DNA of 15,452 nt from DATEMK01 sp039914625 (GCA_039914625.1 JBDSOU010000047.1:1-15452); one strand, 5' to 3'; positions 1 through 6,753 are shown, counted from the stretch's first letter. Numbers and translations: made by a program. Notes: generated by a model from the sequence alone, not told the origin.

Positions 1-3
1 ACA

Positions 4-29
4 AAATGAAATAAGCAGCCATTTCATTT
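4..29 (-). terminator. Possible terminator overlapping the stop of the first T9SS gene
   Basis: A perfect 9-bp inverted repeat (positions 4-12 with 21-29, 8-nt loop) spans the TGA stop (24-26) of the minus-strand gene. On the minus strand the 3' arm is T-rich, as expected for an intrinsic terminator, but the window ends before the tail can be judged. Confidence 0.4.
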
Positions 30-1562
30 CTTTACAAACTTGACTGATATAATTTCCTTCTCCGTCTGCAAAGCTATTAAGTACACTCCTGTAACAAAAC
101 GCTCTACATTGATTTCACCCGTTACATATCCTCTATTGTAAATTGGTGTGGCTTTTTCAAGTACTTTTTCTCCGAATGAATTGCGAATAGTAATTGCAGC
201 ATTCTTTCCTTTTACATTCTGAGCATTAAAATAAATAATCCTAGTGGCAGGATTCGGAGAAAGATAGAACATTGTGACCTTCTCTTTTGCAGAAAGGTTA
301 AAAATGTTTGTAAGTGTATCGCATGGTGAACCAACAACCGGACCCAAAGAATAATTTGGATTATTTGGTAAGCCATAATAAGTTCTTTTGCCCCCAAGAT
401 AAAAACTAAAGGGCGTAAAGTTACATCCATTGCCAACCACATCAGCATCATTAATTACTCCTAAATTTTCATTGATATAATTTCGCATACTATCTGCATA
501 CGGATAGCTTAATACTGTTTGACTTATATAAGCTTGTGAATAATAAATTTTACCATCAGGTGCCAAGCGTAATGCACCGCAATCTACCGGAGGGTACATG
601 GTAGAATCTAAAGTATCACAACTTAATGGAATATTGGTTGCTGTTAAATCGTATTGCAATAAATAATTATAATCTCCGAAGTTGCCGCCATAGGAAGTTC
701 GACTTACGTAGAAAACATTTCCATTAGGAGAGTAGGCACCTTCCCAAAATATTCTGTCATAATTACTTGTTTGCTCAGAAAAAACAATTTTTGATTCAGT
801 AATTGTACCAATGCATCTATCAAAATCATATTCACACATAAATCCAGCACCATTAATCATCATAAATTTGTTTAAGAAAGGGTGCCAGATAATTTTCTGA
901 AAGTCCACATCTATTGCATTGCCCAAATCTTGTATTGTGGGCCCGTAAACGCTATCAGGGGTTACAAGATAAACAAAAAAGCGATTTGTTTGAAGTGTAG
1001 AAAATGTTGACCATTTACCAATCACCCACCAGTCTCTACCATTACCGTGCTTGACAGCAGTCAGGCAATCTCCATAAACATTGGCGTCAACTTGTATATT
1101 TTGCTGAACAATTGCACCAAGACCTCCGTTTTGGCTCATATCTATTATAGTAAAATACATACCCTGATTTGGGTTGGGTCCAACAGCATTTGAAAATAAA
1201 TAATAAAGGGAATCCGAGCCGGGTTTGGGAAATAATGCCAACTCGCTGTACCATGCCTCTCCTGTAATAGAATCAGCGCCTGCCATTATGGAATGAGTAG
1301 AATTGAAAACCTTTGTTGAATAAAAACTATTAGGACCAAAATAAGGCATTGTGGCAGAGTAAAAAAGTAAGTTTCCATTGGCATCGGCAGTGCTCGCGCA
1401 ACTGCCTCTGCTATCCATGCCTGAAATGATGGGCACCGGGTTATTGATATTATTAAAATCTATCCCCGCACTGTCTCCAAAACACCATATACTATTTCTA
1501 TTTTGCCCAACTGAATAAATCGAACACATCAGGATTGAAAATAAGAGAGCAATTTTTTTCAT
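24..1562 (-). CDS. Secreted propeller-like protein with T9SS type A sorting domain
   Basis: This 512-residue protein starts at an ATG followed by a typical signal peptide (MKKIALLFSILMCSIYSVGQ). The mature N-terminus, NSIWCFGDSAGIDF, matches the opening of a widespread Bacteroidota secreted family ('NIWYFGxxAGLDF'), whose repeats (NGNLLFYS, LFPKPGSDSLYYLFS, GAYSPNGNVFYVS, RLAPDGKIYYS) look like beta-propeller blades. Residues about 431-512 form a T9SS type A sorting domain: a YLSPNPA strand, RNSFGEKVLEK, then the terminal GVYLIALQTEKEIISVKFVKK-like strand ending in basic residues. I infer export by Sec and then the T9SS, with the tail removed at the surface. The substrate or binding partner is unknown. 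The gene sits behind the tail of a lost T9SS gene, so it may once have been the second gene of a cargo operon. Confidence 0.85.
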   Translation of the reverse strand: MKKIALLFSILMCSIYSVGQNRNSIWCFGDSAGIDFNNINNPVPIISGMDSRGSCASTADANGNLLFYSATMPYFGPNSFYSTKVFNSTHSIMAGADSITGEAWYSELALFPKPGSDSLYYLFSNAVGPNPNQGMYFTIIDMSQNGGLGAIVQQNIQVDANVYGDCLTAVKHGNGRDWWVIGKWSTFSTLQTNRFFVYLVTPDSVYGPTIQDLGNAIDVDFQKIIWHPFLNKFMMINGAGFMCEYDFDRCIGTITESKIVFSEQTSNYDRIFWEGAYSPNGNVFYVSRTSYGGNFGDYNYLLQYDLTATNIPLSCDTLDSTMYPPVDCGALRLAPDGKIYYSQAYISQTVLSYPYADSMRNYINENLGVINDADVVGNGCNFTPFSFYLGGKRTYYGLPNNPNYSLGPVVGSPCDTLTNIFNLSAKEKVTMFYLSPNPATRIIYFNAQNVKGKNAAITIRNSFGEKVLEKATPIYNRGYVTGEINVERFVTGVYLIALQTEKEIISVKFVKK

Positions 1563-1575
1563 GACTGAAAATAAT

Positions 1576-1605
1576 AGAACTGTTCCGTTAATACGGAACA
1601 GTTCT
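1576..1605 (-). terminator. Strong hairpin between the orphan T9SS tail and the following gene
   Basis: A perfect 13-bp stem (1576-1588 with 1593-1605) closes on a TAAT tetraloop. On the minus strand it lies 9 nt past the stop of the orphan T9SS tail (1615) and 13 nt before the ATG of the 512-aa gene, and is followed by the T-rich run TATTATTTTC. It is best read as the terminator of the lost upstream gene. Because it sits in the 5' leader of the next gene, it could also act there as an mRNA structure. Confidence 0.6.
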
Positions 1606-1614
1606 TTGTAAAAT

Positions 1615-1788
1615 TTATTTAATAATTACAAGCTTCGTTTCAGAAACAAGGCGAATTGCAGAAAAATGTTTCACTATATAAATTCCTTGCGGAAGGTTAC
1701 TTCCATCAAAAGTAAAGCTGTTAATTTTTATTAAGTTTTAAATTGTTAGAGTGGGAGTTGAGTTTATTATTTTTAAGAGGATGTCATT
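1615..1788 (-). pseudogene. Orphan C-terminal tail of a lost T9SS-secreted protein
   Basis: Reading the minus strand in the frame that ends at the TAA at 1615-1617 gives about 57 open codons. They end in INSFTFDGSNLPQGIYIVKH and, soon after, ETKLVIIK-stop. The block 'LPQGIYIVK...KLVIIK' is the classic last two strands of a T9SS type A sorting domain. There is no ATG and no signal peptide. The frame is closed upstream by a stop at 1789-1791, and the rest of the protein is missing. A candidate -7 box (TACATTTG, minus strand, 1967-1974) upstream might be the old promoter, which would fit an internal deletion. The sorting-tail identity is read directly from the sequence; deletion is inference. 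Confidence 0.65.
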
Positions 1789-2099
1789 TTAAAATTAAGA
1801 TTATGTCGCTTCTTTCTTCAATTTTTATTTACAATGCTAAAAAAAATTTATTAATGCTCTTTACTTTTCTCATTTATATTTGTAATAATTTTAAAATCAC
1901 CTATGCAATTATTTCTCTCGTTGGGGTTTGAGAATTGTTTTTCAGGTGAAATCAAAAACAACAGAACAAATGTAGATAATTAATTTATTAATAAAAGCCA
2001 TTTTGAACGAATATTTATGAACATAATGCTTTAGTTTTAAAAATGTAAGTAACCATCGAAAAATTATGAAAGATTCAATGAGATTACACAGAAAAGGAA

Positions 2100-2119
2100 A
2101 TTAACATTGCAATGTTAAT
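2100..2119. promoter_or_regulatory. Perfect 20-bp palindrome, candidate operator
   Basis: The half-site attaacattg (2100-2109) is followed directly by its exact reverse complement (2110-2119), with no spacer. It ends about 16 nt before the -33 element of the promoter for the 309-aa gene, so its centre lies about 65 nt upstream of the predicted transcription start. That is a typical activator position. No regulator gene is visible nearby. Confidence 0.45.
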
Positions 2120-2135
2120 AAAATGGAAATAAAAG

Positions 2136-2168
2136 ATTGAAATTCAAAAAAAAGGCACTATACTTTTG
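2136..2168 (+). promoter_or_regulatory. Bacteroidota-type promoter of the 309-aa gene
   Basis: A perfect -7 box TACTTTTG (TAnnTTTG) lies at 2161-2168 with ATTG (3 of 4 to TTTG) at 2136-2139 and a 21-nt spacer. The predicted start near 2175 gives a leader of about 59 nt to the ATG at 2234. Confidence 0.6.
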
Positions 2169-2233
2169 GGGCATTATTTAATAAATACATATAACATTAA
2201 AATTTAAATCTTCTAAAAACAAAACAAAAAATT

Positions 2234-3163
2234 ATGACTACAGCGCAATCAAACCGCGAACGAGCCGGTGATGCAGTGAAGACTGTATTTACCCAGAATT
2301 CTACTGTTTTTGAAAGCAGTGACAAGTTTAAGGAGTATGTTTTACGGCATACGAATAATATGAAAGATGTATGGAAGTGGCGGGATTTGCAGGAGGATGC
2401 ATTAGATATTTTAGGGATTACCCGTGATAAGAAGGCTCTGAGAGGATTGATGGTAATAGACGGAGGGGTTATAATAGGCGCTATAAAGGCTTTGGCTGAT
2501 GATGCAAAAAATGATGAACTTGCTGCAAGTGTTAACTATAGTGCATCCTTTTTGAAAAATTGTAAAGAGGGAAAATTTATAGCTGCGTGTACTAAGGTAA
2601 AAACCGTTTCGGAAGATAATGCAGCAGCATTAATTGCACATGGCATCAGTGCGCAAACACTCACGAATTGGAGCGCTGATATAGTGAGCTTTGAAAATAT
2701 TAAGCCAAAGGGCAGGGCAAAGAAAACTACTATAGTAACTTATACCAAGAACTTAGCAGCTGCGGTGAAAAAGATGATGAAGGATATGAACGGGGTAATA
2801 AACGATAGCATTAAACAGTTTGCAGCAGCGGCACCGGATTTTGTAAATGCATTTAAGAATGGGAAAAAAGTTATAGATTATGGCAGCCCCGGTACAGGTG
2901 TCCTCGGACATGTAACGGATAAGAAAACAGAGCAGAAGCTGAAAAATATTGTAGTTGAGATTGTGGAGTTGGAGAGAATGACATCAACGAAAGCAAAAGG
3001 GTATTTTGAATTCCTGCATGTGCCGGATGGAAATTATACGCTGCGTTTCAGGGGACCGAATTATATTCCTACTGAAATCCCGGTACGGGTGAAAGAAGGG
3101 GCATTCAGCAGGGTTGATATGGCGATAGAGCATCAGCCGGTAACTGTGGGAGAGACTGCGTAG
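2234..3163 (+). CDS. Hypothetical protein with C-terminal carboxypeptidase-regulatory-like domain
   Basis: This 309-residue protein begins at an ATG and has no signal peptide or membrane segment, so it is predicted cytoplasmic. Residues about 1-210 are mostly helical and Lys/Ala-rich (for example NLAAAVKKMMKDMNGVI) and match no family I recognise. Residues about 219-303 read as a carboxypeptidase-regulatory-like beta-sandwich: GVLGHVTDKKT, then VEIVELERMTSTKAKGYFEF, LHVPDGNYTLRFRGPNYIP and a closing strand after FSRVDMAIEH. Such domains normally occur in exported proteins, often TonB-dependent receptors, so a leaderless version fused to a helical module is unusual. The gene is monocistronic: it has its own promoter, a palindrome upstream, and a repeat tract plus terminator downstream. 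The domain call is by eye. The function is unknown. Confidence 0.8.
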   Translation: MTTAQSNRERAGDAVKTVFTQNSTVFESSDKFKEYVLRHTNNMKDVWKWRDLQEDALDILGITRDKKALRGLMVIDGGVIIGAIKALADDAKNDELAASVNYSASFLKNCKEGKFIAACTKVKTVSEDNAAALIAHGISAQTLTNWSADIVSFENIKPKGRAKKTTIVTYTKNLAAAVKKMMKDMNGVINDSIKQFAAAAPDFVNAFKNGKKVIDYGSPGTGVLGHVTDKKTEQKLKNIVVEIVELERMTSTKAKGYFEFLHVPDGNYTLRFRGPNYIPTEIPVRVKEGAFSRVDMAIEHQPVTVGETA

Positions 3164-3166
3164 GGA

Positions 3167-3236
3167 GTCGGAAGATGGAAGTTGGAGGTTGGAGGTTGGC
3201 AGTTGACAATGGACAATGGACAATAGACAATTGTCC
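3167..3236. repeat. Degenerate heptameric tandem repeat tract
   Basis: Starting 3 nt after the stop codon, the sequence falls into ten consecutive 7-nt units: gtcggaa, gatggaa, gttggag, gttggag, gttggca, gttgaca, atggaca, atggaca, atagaca, attgtcc. The units drift gradually from a GTTGGAG type to an ATGGACA type, and the last one inverts it (ggacaat versus attgtcc). No protein reading frame explains it. Similar GTTGGCA/ATGGACA tracts occur between genes in other Bacteroidota, as far as I recall. Confidence 0.75.
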
Positions 3237-3276
3237 AGATGAGTTGGCGTAAGGGGATAAAATAAATTAAATGAAT

Positions 3277-3310
3277 AAAAAACCTTCCGGGAAACGGGGA
3301 GGTTTTTTTT
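3277..3310 (+). terminator. Intrinsic terminator after the 309-aa gene
   Basis: A 12-bp stem (3277-3288 with 3297-3308, one G-T pair) has an 8-nt loop and ends in eight consecutive T. A-rich 5' and T-rich 3' arms are typical of a strong intrinsic terminator. Because the arms are A/T symmetric it could also work on the minus strand. Confidence 0.8.
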
Positions 3311-3411
3311 ATTTGGAAAAAACCAGTAAACAGAACGCTGCATGGCCACGGGCTACTTTTTGAGGCACAAAAAACTTTATTTCATATCCTTATGATATTG
3401 ACCTTTTCCAT

Positions 3412-3611
3412 TTATTTTTTTTGTTTTTTCATTCTGCTTACTTGAATAAAATATTTCATTTCATCAGCTACATGCGCTTTTACAGATTCTTTAACAGAGG
3501 CAAGCTCAATAGTTTTGAACAATTTTTTTTCTTTGTAAGCAGCTATGCTTCACCGGGCAGGAGACCAAAAATACCAGATGAGAAACTGTATTTTTCTAAG
3601 GCATTTTGCAT
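3412..3611 (-). pseudogene. Possible frameshifted small gene
   Basis: On the minus strand an ATG at 3611 opens MQNALEKYSFSSGIFGLLPG then EA and a TAG at 3543-3545. Shifting by one base, the frame 3549-3412 continues with AYKEKKLFKTIELASVKESV and KAHVADEMKYFIQVSRMKKQ, then KK and a TAA at 3412-3414. Joined, they would make one acidic/basic helical protein of about 65 residues. I do not recognise the family. The frame of the first part is also open upstream of the ATG. Chance open frames are common in AT-rich DNA, so confidence is low. The alternative is a conserved non-coding element with accidental frames. Confidence 0.25.
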
Positions 3612-3857
3612 GTAAATAATTATAAATGCTTCTTTCAAAGGGCATAAAGACAACATCTTTGAAACCCTTACATACCAATACTTTCAAGAGATTTTACCTC
3701 TCAAACAATTGCTTTATTCTGCTTCGCCCGAGAACACCATTTTCGGCTGTGATAAAAACTATTTTTATTTAAATTTTTCTGTAGTAAAACCGTGTTTTTT
3801 GAGAGTGAAAAACACTGATTAGTGCAAAACTACATTGTTAAAAACTTCTTATTTTTC

Positions 3858-3891
3858 ATTGGTGAAGTGTGCAATTATTGTCTTTAATTTG
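3858..3891 (+). promoter_or_regulatory. Promoter of the SWIB gene
   Basis: TTAATTTG (7 of 8 to TAnnTTTG) at 3884-3891 is preceded by ATTG at 3858-3861 with a 22-nt spacer. The predicted start near 3898 leaves a leader of about 25 nt. Confidence 0.45.
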
Positions 3892-3922
3892 CCTCTCAAA
3901 CAAATAAAAAATCAAAAATACA

Positions 3923-4267
3923 ATGGCAAAAAAAGCAGCAAAAAAAGCAGCTCCTAAGAAAGCAGCGAAAAAAGCAGCTCCTAAAAAGAAGGCAGCAGCA
4001 AAAGCAAAAGTGAAAAGAAAACCAAACCCGGCTTTCATGAAACCCATGAACATTGGGGAGGCTTTACACCCGGTAATCGGCAGCAAATCAATGCCGCGTA
4101 CTGAAGTGGTTAAAAAACTTTGGGAGTACATCAAGAAAAACAAACTTCAGGATGCCAAAGAAAGACGCAACATTAATGCTGATTCTCATCTTCAGAAAGT
4201 ATTCGGAGGAAAGAAAACAGTTTCTATGTTTGAAATGACCAAGCTTGTAAACAAGCACCTTTCTTAA
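3923..4267 (+). CDS. SWIB/MDM2-domain protein with histone H1-like tail
   Basis: This 114-residue protein has two parts. Residues 1-34 are a Lys/Ala/Pro tail built from repeated AAKKAAPKK units, like the C-terminal tail of histone H1. Residues about 35-114 form a SWIB domain (KPMNIGEALHPVIGSKSMPR, VVKKLWEYIKKNKLQD, NINADSHLQKVFG, VSMFEMTKLVNKHL). SWIB proteins of this size occur in Bacteroidota and Chlamydiae and are thought to bind DNA and help organise the nucleoid. The tail should bind DNA non-specifically through charge; the partner of the SWIB fold in bacteria is not settled. The gene is monocistronic, with its own promoter and a strong terminator. The ATG is the only reasonable start. 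Confidence 0.92.
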   Translation: MAKKAAKKAAPKKAAKKAAPKKKAAAKAKVKRKPNPAFMKPMNIGEALHPVIGSKSMPRTEVVKKLWEYIKKNKLQDAKERRNINADSHLQKVFGGKKTVSMFEMTKLVNKHLS

Positions 4268-4287
4268 TTTTTCAAACAACAAATGAA

Positions 4288-4323
4288 AAAGCGTTCTGCA
4301 CTAGCAGGACGCTTTCATTTTTT
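4288..4323 (+). terminator. Intrinsic terminator of the SWIB gene
   Basis: A 12-bp stem (aaagcgttctgc, 4288-4299, with gcaggacgcttt, 4304-4315; one G-T pair) closes on an ACTA loop and is followed by CA and six T. It begins 20 nt after the stop codon. Confidence 0.88.
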
Positions 4324-4432
4324 ACAGTAATTATTTTTCTTTTTGAAAACGCCCTATTGTGAAAACGAGGTTAAATACCCTGCTTGTTTTCAGTCAATAA
4401 CCATTATTTACAGTAAACTGACACCCGCATAT

Positions 4433-4461
4433 ATTGCAGTAGCCTGAATTTTCTTATTTTG
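4433..4461 (+). promoter_or_regulatory. Possible promoter of the TlpA-UbiX cluster
   Basis: TTATTTTG (7 of 8 to TAnnTTTG) lies at 4454-4461, with ATTG at 4433-4436. The 17-nt spacer is shorter than the usual 19-21, so the -33 element is doubtful. A start near 4468 would exclude translation from the ATG at 4459 and so supports the ATG at 4507. Confidence 0.35.
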
Positions 4462-4506
4462 GCATCGGTTTTCAGGATTACAAAATTTAAAAATCAAAAA
4501 ATCAAT

Positions 4507-5028
4507 ATGAAAAAAATATTTGCAATTGGAATATTTATTGGGGTTGCAGCACTGAGCTGTTATGCACAGGAAAAAAAAACAAATACGATTCCGTCCATAA
4601 ATATTAAAAAACTGGATGGCTCTACGATGAATTCCGATAGTATAAGGAATGATGGAAAACCTTTAATCATCAGTTTTTGGGCAACATGGTGCAAGCCCTG
4701 CGTGATAGAGCTGAACACTTTAGAAGAAAATTATAAGGAATGGCAAAAAGAGACCGGGGTGAAAATAGTTGCACTTTCAATTGATGATACACGTACTTCA
4801 CCCAGTGTAGGTCCTTTTATAAATGGTAAAGGATGGGACTATGAAGTGTATCTTGATCCATCCGGGGATTTCAAGCGTGCCATGAATGTAAACCTGGTTC
4901 CTCATACTTTTCTAATTAATGGCAACAGGGAAATTGTGGATCAGCATACATCTTTTTCGCCCGGTGACGAAGAGTTGCTATATGAAAAAATAAAAAGGGT
5001 TGCTGCCGGACAGCCACTCGAAAAATAA
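4507..5028 (+). CDS. TlpA-like periplasmic thioredoxin-family protein
   Basis: The frame opens at 4459, but the start at 4507 is preferred because it begins a normal signal peptide (MKKIFAIGIFIGVAALSCYA, cleavage before or after Q21) and leaves 173 residues. The mature protein is a thioredoxin fold of the TlpA/ResA type: SFWATWCKPC carries the redox CxxC (C62, C65), KIVALSID is the following strand, and VPHTF supplies the cis-proline (P132). Such proteins reduce or exchange disulfides in the periplasm, classically in cytochrome c maturation or envelope protein folding. The Cys at position 18 lies in the signal peptide, so a lipoprotein reading is possible but the context is poor. It is the first gene of a tightly spaced cluster with a DUF6029 barrel 51 bp downstream and an Omp28-type thioredoxin-like lipoprotein after that. 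The true redox partner is unknown. Confidence 0.9.
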   Translation: MKKIFAIGIFIGVAALSCYAQEKKTNTIPSINIKKLDGSTMNSDSIRNDGKPLIISFWATWCKPCVIELNTLEENYKEWQKETGVKIVALSIDDTRTSPSVGPFINGKGWDYEVYLDPSGDFKRAMNVNLVPHTFLINGNREIVDQHTSFSPGDEELLYEKIKRVAAGQPLEK

Positions 5029-5079
5029 TTGAACCCCTTCTATTCCTTATATAATAATAGCTAACCTAAATTTATAGTT

Positions 5080-6714
5080 GTGATAAAAAAACTTCCATTA
5101 AAAAAATCCTGCTTATTTATTATCCTGTTTTTTTTAATCAGCATCGCTAAAGCCCAGCAAGGGATTTCGGGCATTCATGGAAATTTTCAGACCGATATTC
5201 AGTACTATAATGCCGACTCTTCTATAAATGCGCCCCCGGTTCCTGAAAAAGTTCTGGCCAACAGTTTTCTTAATCTTGTTTATTCTTCAGATAAATTCAG
5301 CGCTGGAATACGTTATGAATCTTACCTGAATGCATTGCAGGGATTTGATCAACGGTATAAAGGAAACGCGTTTTTATTCCGTTATGCTTCTTATACCGCT
5401 GATGATCTTGAAGTAACGGCAGGAAACTTTTACGAACAGTTCGGTTTTGGATTAATTTTCAGAAGCTACCAGGAATGGGGTTTGGGTTATGACAATGCAA
5501 TGGATGGTATTCGTGTACGTTATAATCCTCACAGCGGAATCTATCTTAAAGGATTTATTGCAAAACAGAGGTCATTTTTTGATTACGGGCCCGGATTGGT
5601 GCGCGGTGCTGACGGAGAATTTAATATCAATGACATTTTTAAATCGTTAGCAGAAAAGAAAACAAAAATAACTGTTGGTGGCAGCTTTGTAAGCAAGTTC
5701 CAGGAAGACAATGATCCGGTTTATAAATTGCCGGAAAATGTTTCGGCTTTCGCAGGAAGGCTGAATCTTTCAAGGGGTAATTTCAGCCTTGGAGGTGAGT
5801 TTGCTTATAAAATAAATGATCCAAATTCTTCAAATAATTTTATTTATAAAAATGGGGAATCGCTTTTTCTCACTGCCGCTTATACAAAAAAAGGTTTGGG
5901 CGCAACACTTACAGTTAAGAGAAATGATAACATGAATTTTCGTTCGGACCGAACAGCGATTGTCAATAATCTCATCTTAAATTTTTTGCCTCCCACTACT
6001 AAATCTCAAACCTATTTGCTTGCAAACATTTATCCGTATGCAACACAGTCGAATGGAGAAATTGGCGGGCAGGCAGAAGTATTTTATAAATTCAAGCCCG
6101 AAAGTAAATTGGGCGGCAAGTACGGAACAAATATTTCAATAAATTTTTCGAGATTGAACAGTATTGACACCATCGGTCTTAATAATGAATTGGGATATGA
6201 ATCTGATTTTTTAAAAATAGGAGATAACCTCTATTTCCAGGAATTCAATTTGGAGATCAGTAAAAAACTGAATAAGGATTTAAAACTTATTCTGACGTAT
6301 ATCACTCAGGTATATGATATTGATGTTGTACAGGGATTGATAGGGCACGGAACAGTTTATGATAACATTGGTATTGCAGAAATCAATTATAAATTTAATT
6401 CAAAGCACAGCATGAGAGTGGAATTGCAAGGGCTTTTTACAGAACAGGATATGAAAAGCTGGGCTGTTCTGCTGGCTGAATACAACATTTCTCCGCATTG
6501 GTTTTTTGCTGCATTTGATGAATATAATTATGGCAACGATGATAAGGATAAACAGATTCATTATTTCAGCGGAAGTTTTGGTTATACAAAAGGAGTGACC
6601 CGGGTTGCGGCAGGATATGGAAAACAAAAACAAGGATTACTGTGTGTTGGGGGTGTTTGCAGACAGGTTCCGGCATCAAATGGACTTACCCTTTCCATTA
6701 CCAGTAGTTTTTAA
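5080..6714 (+). CDS. DUF6029-type outer-membrane beta-barrel protein
   Basis: The start is GTG at 5080, giving a 26-residue signal peptide (KSCLFIILFFLISIAKAQ) and 544 residues in all. The mature protein alternates aromatic and polar residues in strands throughout (YASYTADDLEVTAGNFYEQF, FGLIFRSYQEWGLGYDNAMD) and ends in a terminal Phe after LTLSITSSF, as outer-membrane barrels do. I assign it to the Bacteroidota DUF6029 family from the N-terminal 'HGNFQTDIQYY' and 'GNFYEQFGFGLIFR' stretches and the C-terminal CVGGVCRQVPASNG. The last holds C522 and C527, the only cysteines of the mature protein. The family's function is unknown. Its place between two CxxC thioredoxin-fold genes suggests that the pair may be made or reduced by them (inference). 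The spacing to the next gene is 39 bp, so co-transcription is likely. Confidence 0.8.
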   Translation: MIKKLPLKKSCLFIILFFLISIAKAQQGISGIHGNFQTDIQYYNADSSINAPPVPEKVLANSFLNLVYSSDKFSAGIRYESYLNALQGFDQRYKGNAFLFRYASYTADDLEVTAGNFYEQFGFGLIFRSYQEWGLGYDNAMDGIRVRYNPHSGIYLKGFIAKQRSFFDYGPGLVRGADGEFNINDIFKSLAEKKTKITVGGSFVSKFQEDNDPVYKLPENVSAFAGRLNLSRGNFSLGGEFAYKINDPNSSNNFIYKNGESLFLTAAYTKKGLGATLTVKRNDNMNFRSDRTAIVNNLILNFLPPTTKSQTYLLANIYPYATQSNGEIGGQAEVFYKFKPESKLGGKYGTNISINFSRLNSIDTIGLNNELGYESDFLKIGDNLYFQEFNLEISKKLNKDLKLILTYITQVYDIDVVQGLIGHGTVYDNIGIAEINYKFNSKHSMRVELQGLFTEQDMKSWAVLLAEYNISPHWFFAAFDEYNYGNDDKDKQIHYFSGSFGYTKGVTRVAAGYGKQKQGLLCVGGVCRQVPASNGLTLSITSSF

Positions 6715-6753
6715 TAAATTTGTGTTTAATTATTTCCTAAAAAACATAATAAA

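Larger units (their letters stand above)
3312..3922. other. Gene-poor stretch before the SWIB gene
   Basis: About 610 bp contain no convincing intact gene. The only open frame above 60 codons on the plus strand (3421-3615) is Phe/Ser-rich and looks like the antisense of a Lys/Glu-rich minus-strand fragment. The minus strand carries several short protein-like fragments (see 3412-3611). A further fragment near 3698-3768 contains ITAENGVLGRSRIKQLFER just before a stop. An imperfect hairpin (3633-3640 with 3657-3664) and a repeated 12-mer, cctctcaaacaa (3697-3708 and 3892-3903), are also present. The last 65 bp hold the SWIB promoter. Confidence 0.5.

Noticed and set aside
1743..1931. Plus-strand open frame of 62 codons
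   Set aside because: It lies opposite the T9SS tail remnant, is rich in Leu/Ile/Phe/Lys as random AT-rich DNA gives, and has no promoter or recognisable motif.
2984..3349. Minus-strand open frame of 121 codons
   Set aside because: It runs across the end of the 309-aa gene, the heptamer tract (giving a repetitive CQLPTSNLQLP stretch) and the terminator, so it is a by-product of repeats.
3421..3615. Plus-strand open frame of 64 codons
   Set aside because: Phe- and Ser-rich composition looks like the antisense of the Lys/Glu-rich minus-strand fragment at 3412-3549; no homology is recognisable.
3633..3664. 8-bp inverted repeat with a 16-nt loop
   Set aside because: The loop is long and there is no T-run, so it is not supported as a terminator or riboswitch on its own.
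3856..4143. Minus-strand open frame of 95 codons opposite the SWIB gene
   Set aside because: Its Phe/Ala-rich repeats are only the antisense of the AAPKK tail.
4321..4417. Decamer tttacagtaa at 4321-4330 and 4408-4417
   Set aside because: A short AT-rich repeat of this kind can occur by chance, and neither copy has a clear relation to a promoter.
4459..4506. N-terminal extension of the TlpA-like protein
   Set aside because: The 16 extra residues lie ahead of a complete signal peptide, and the predicted transcription start falls after the first ATG.
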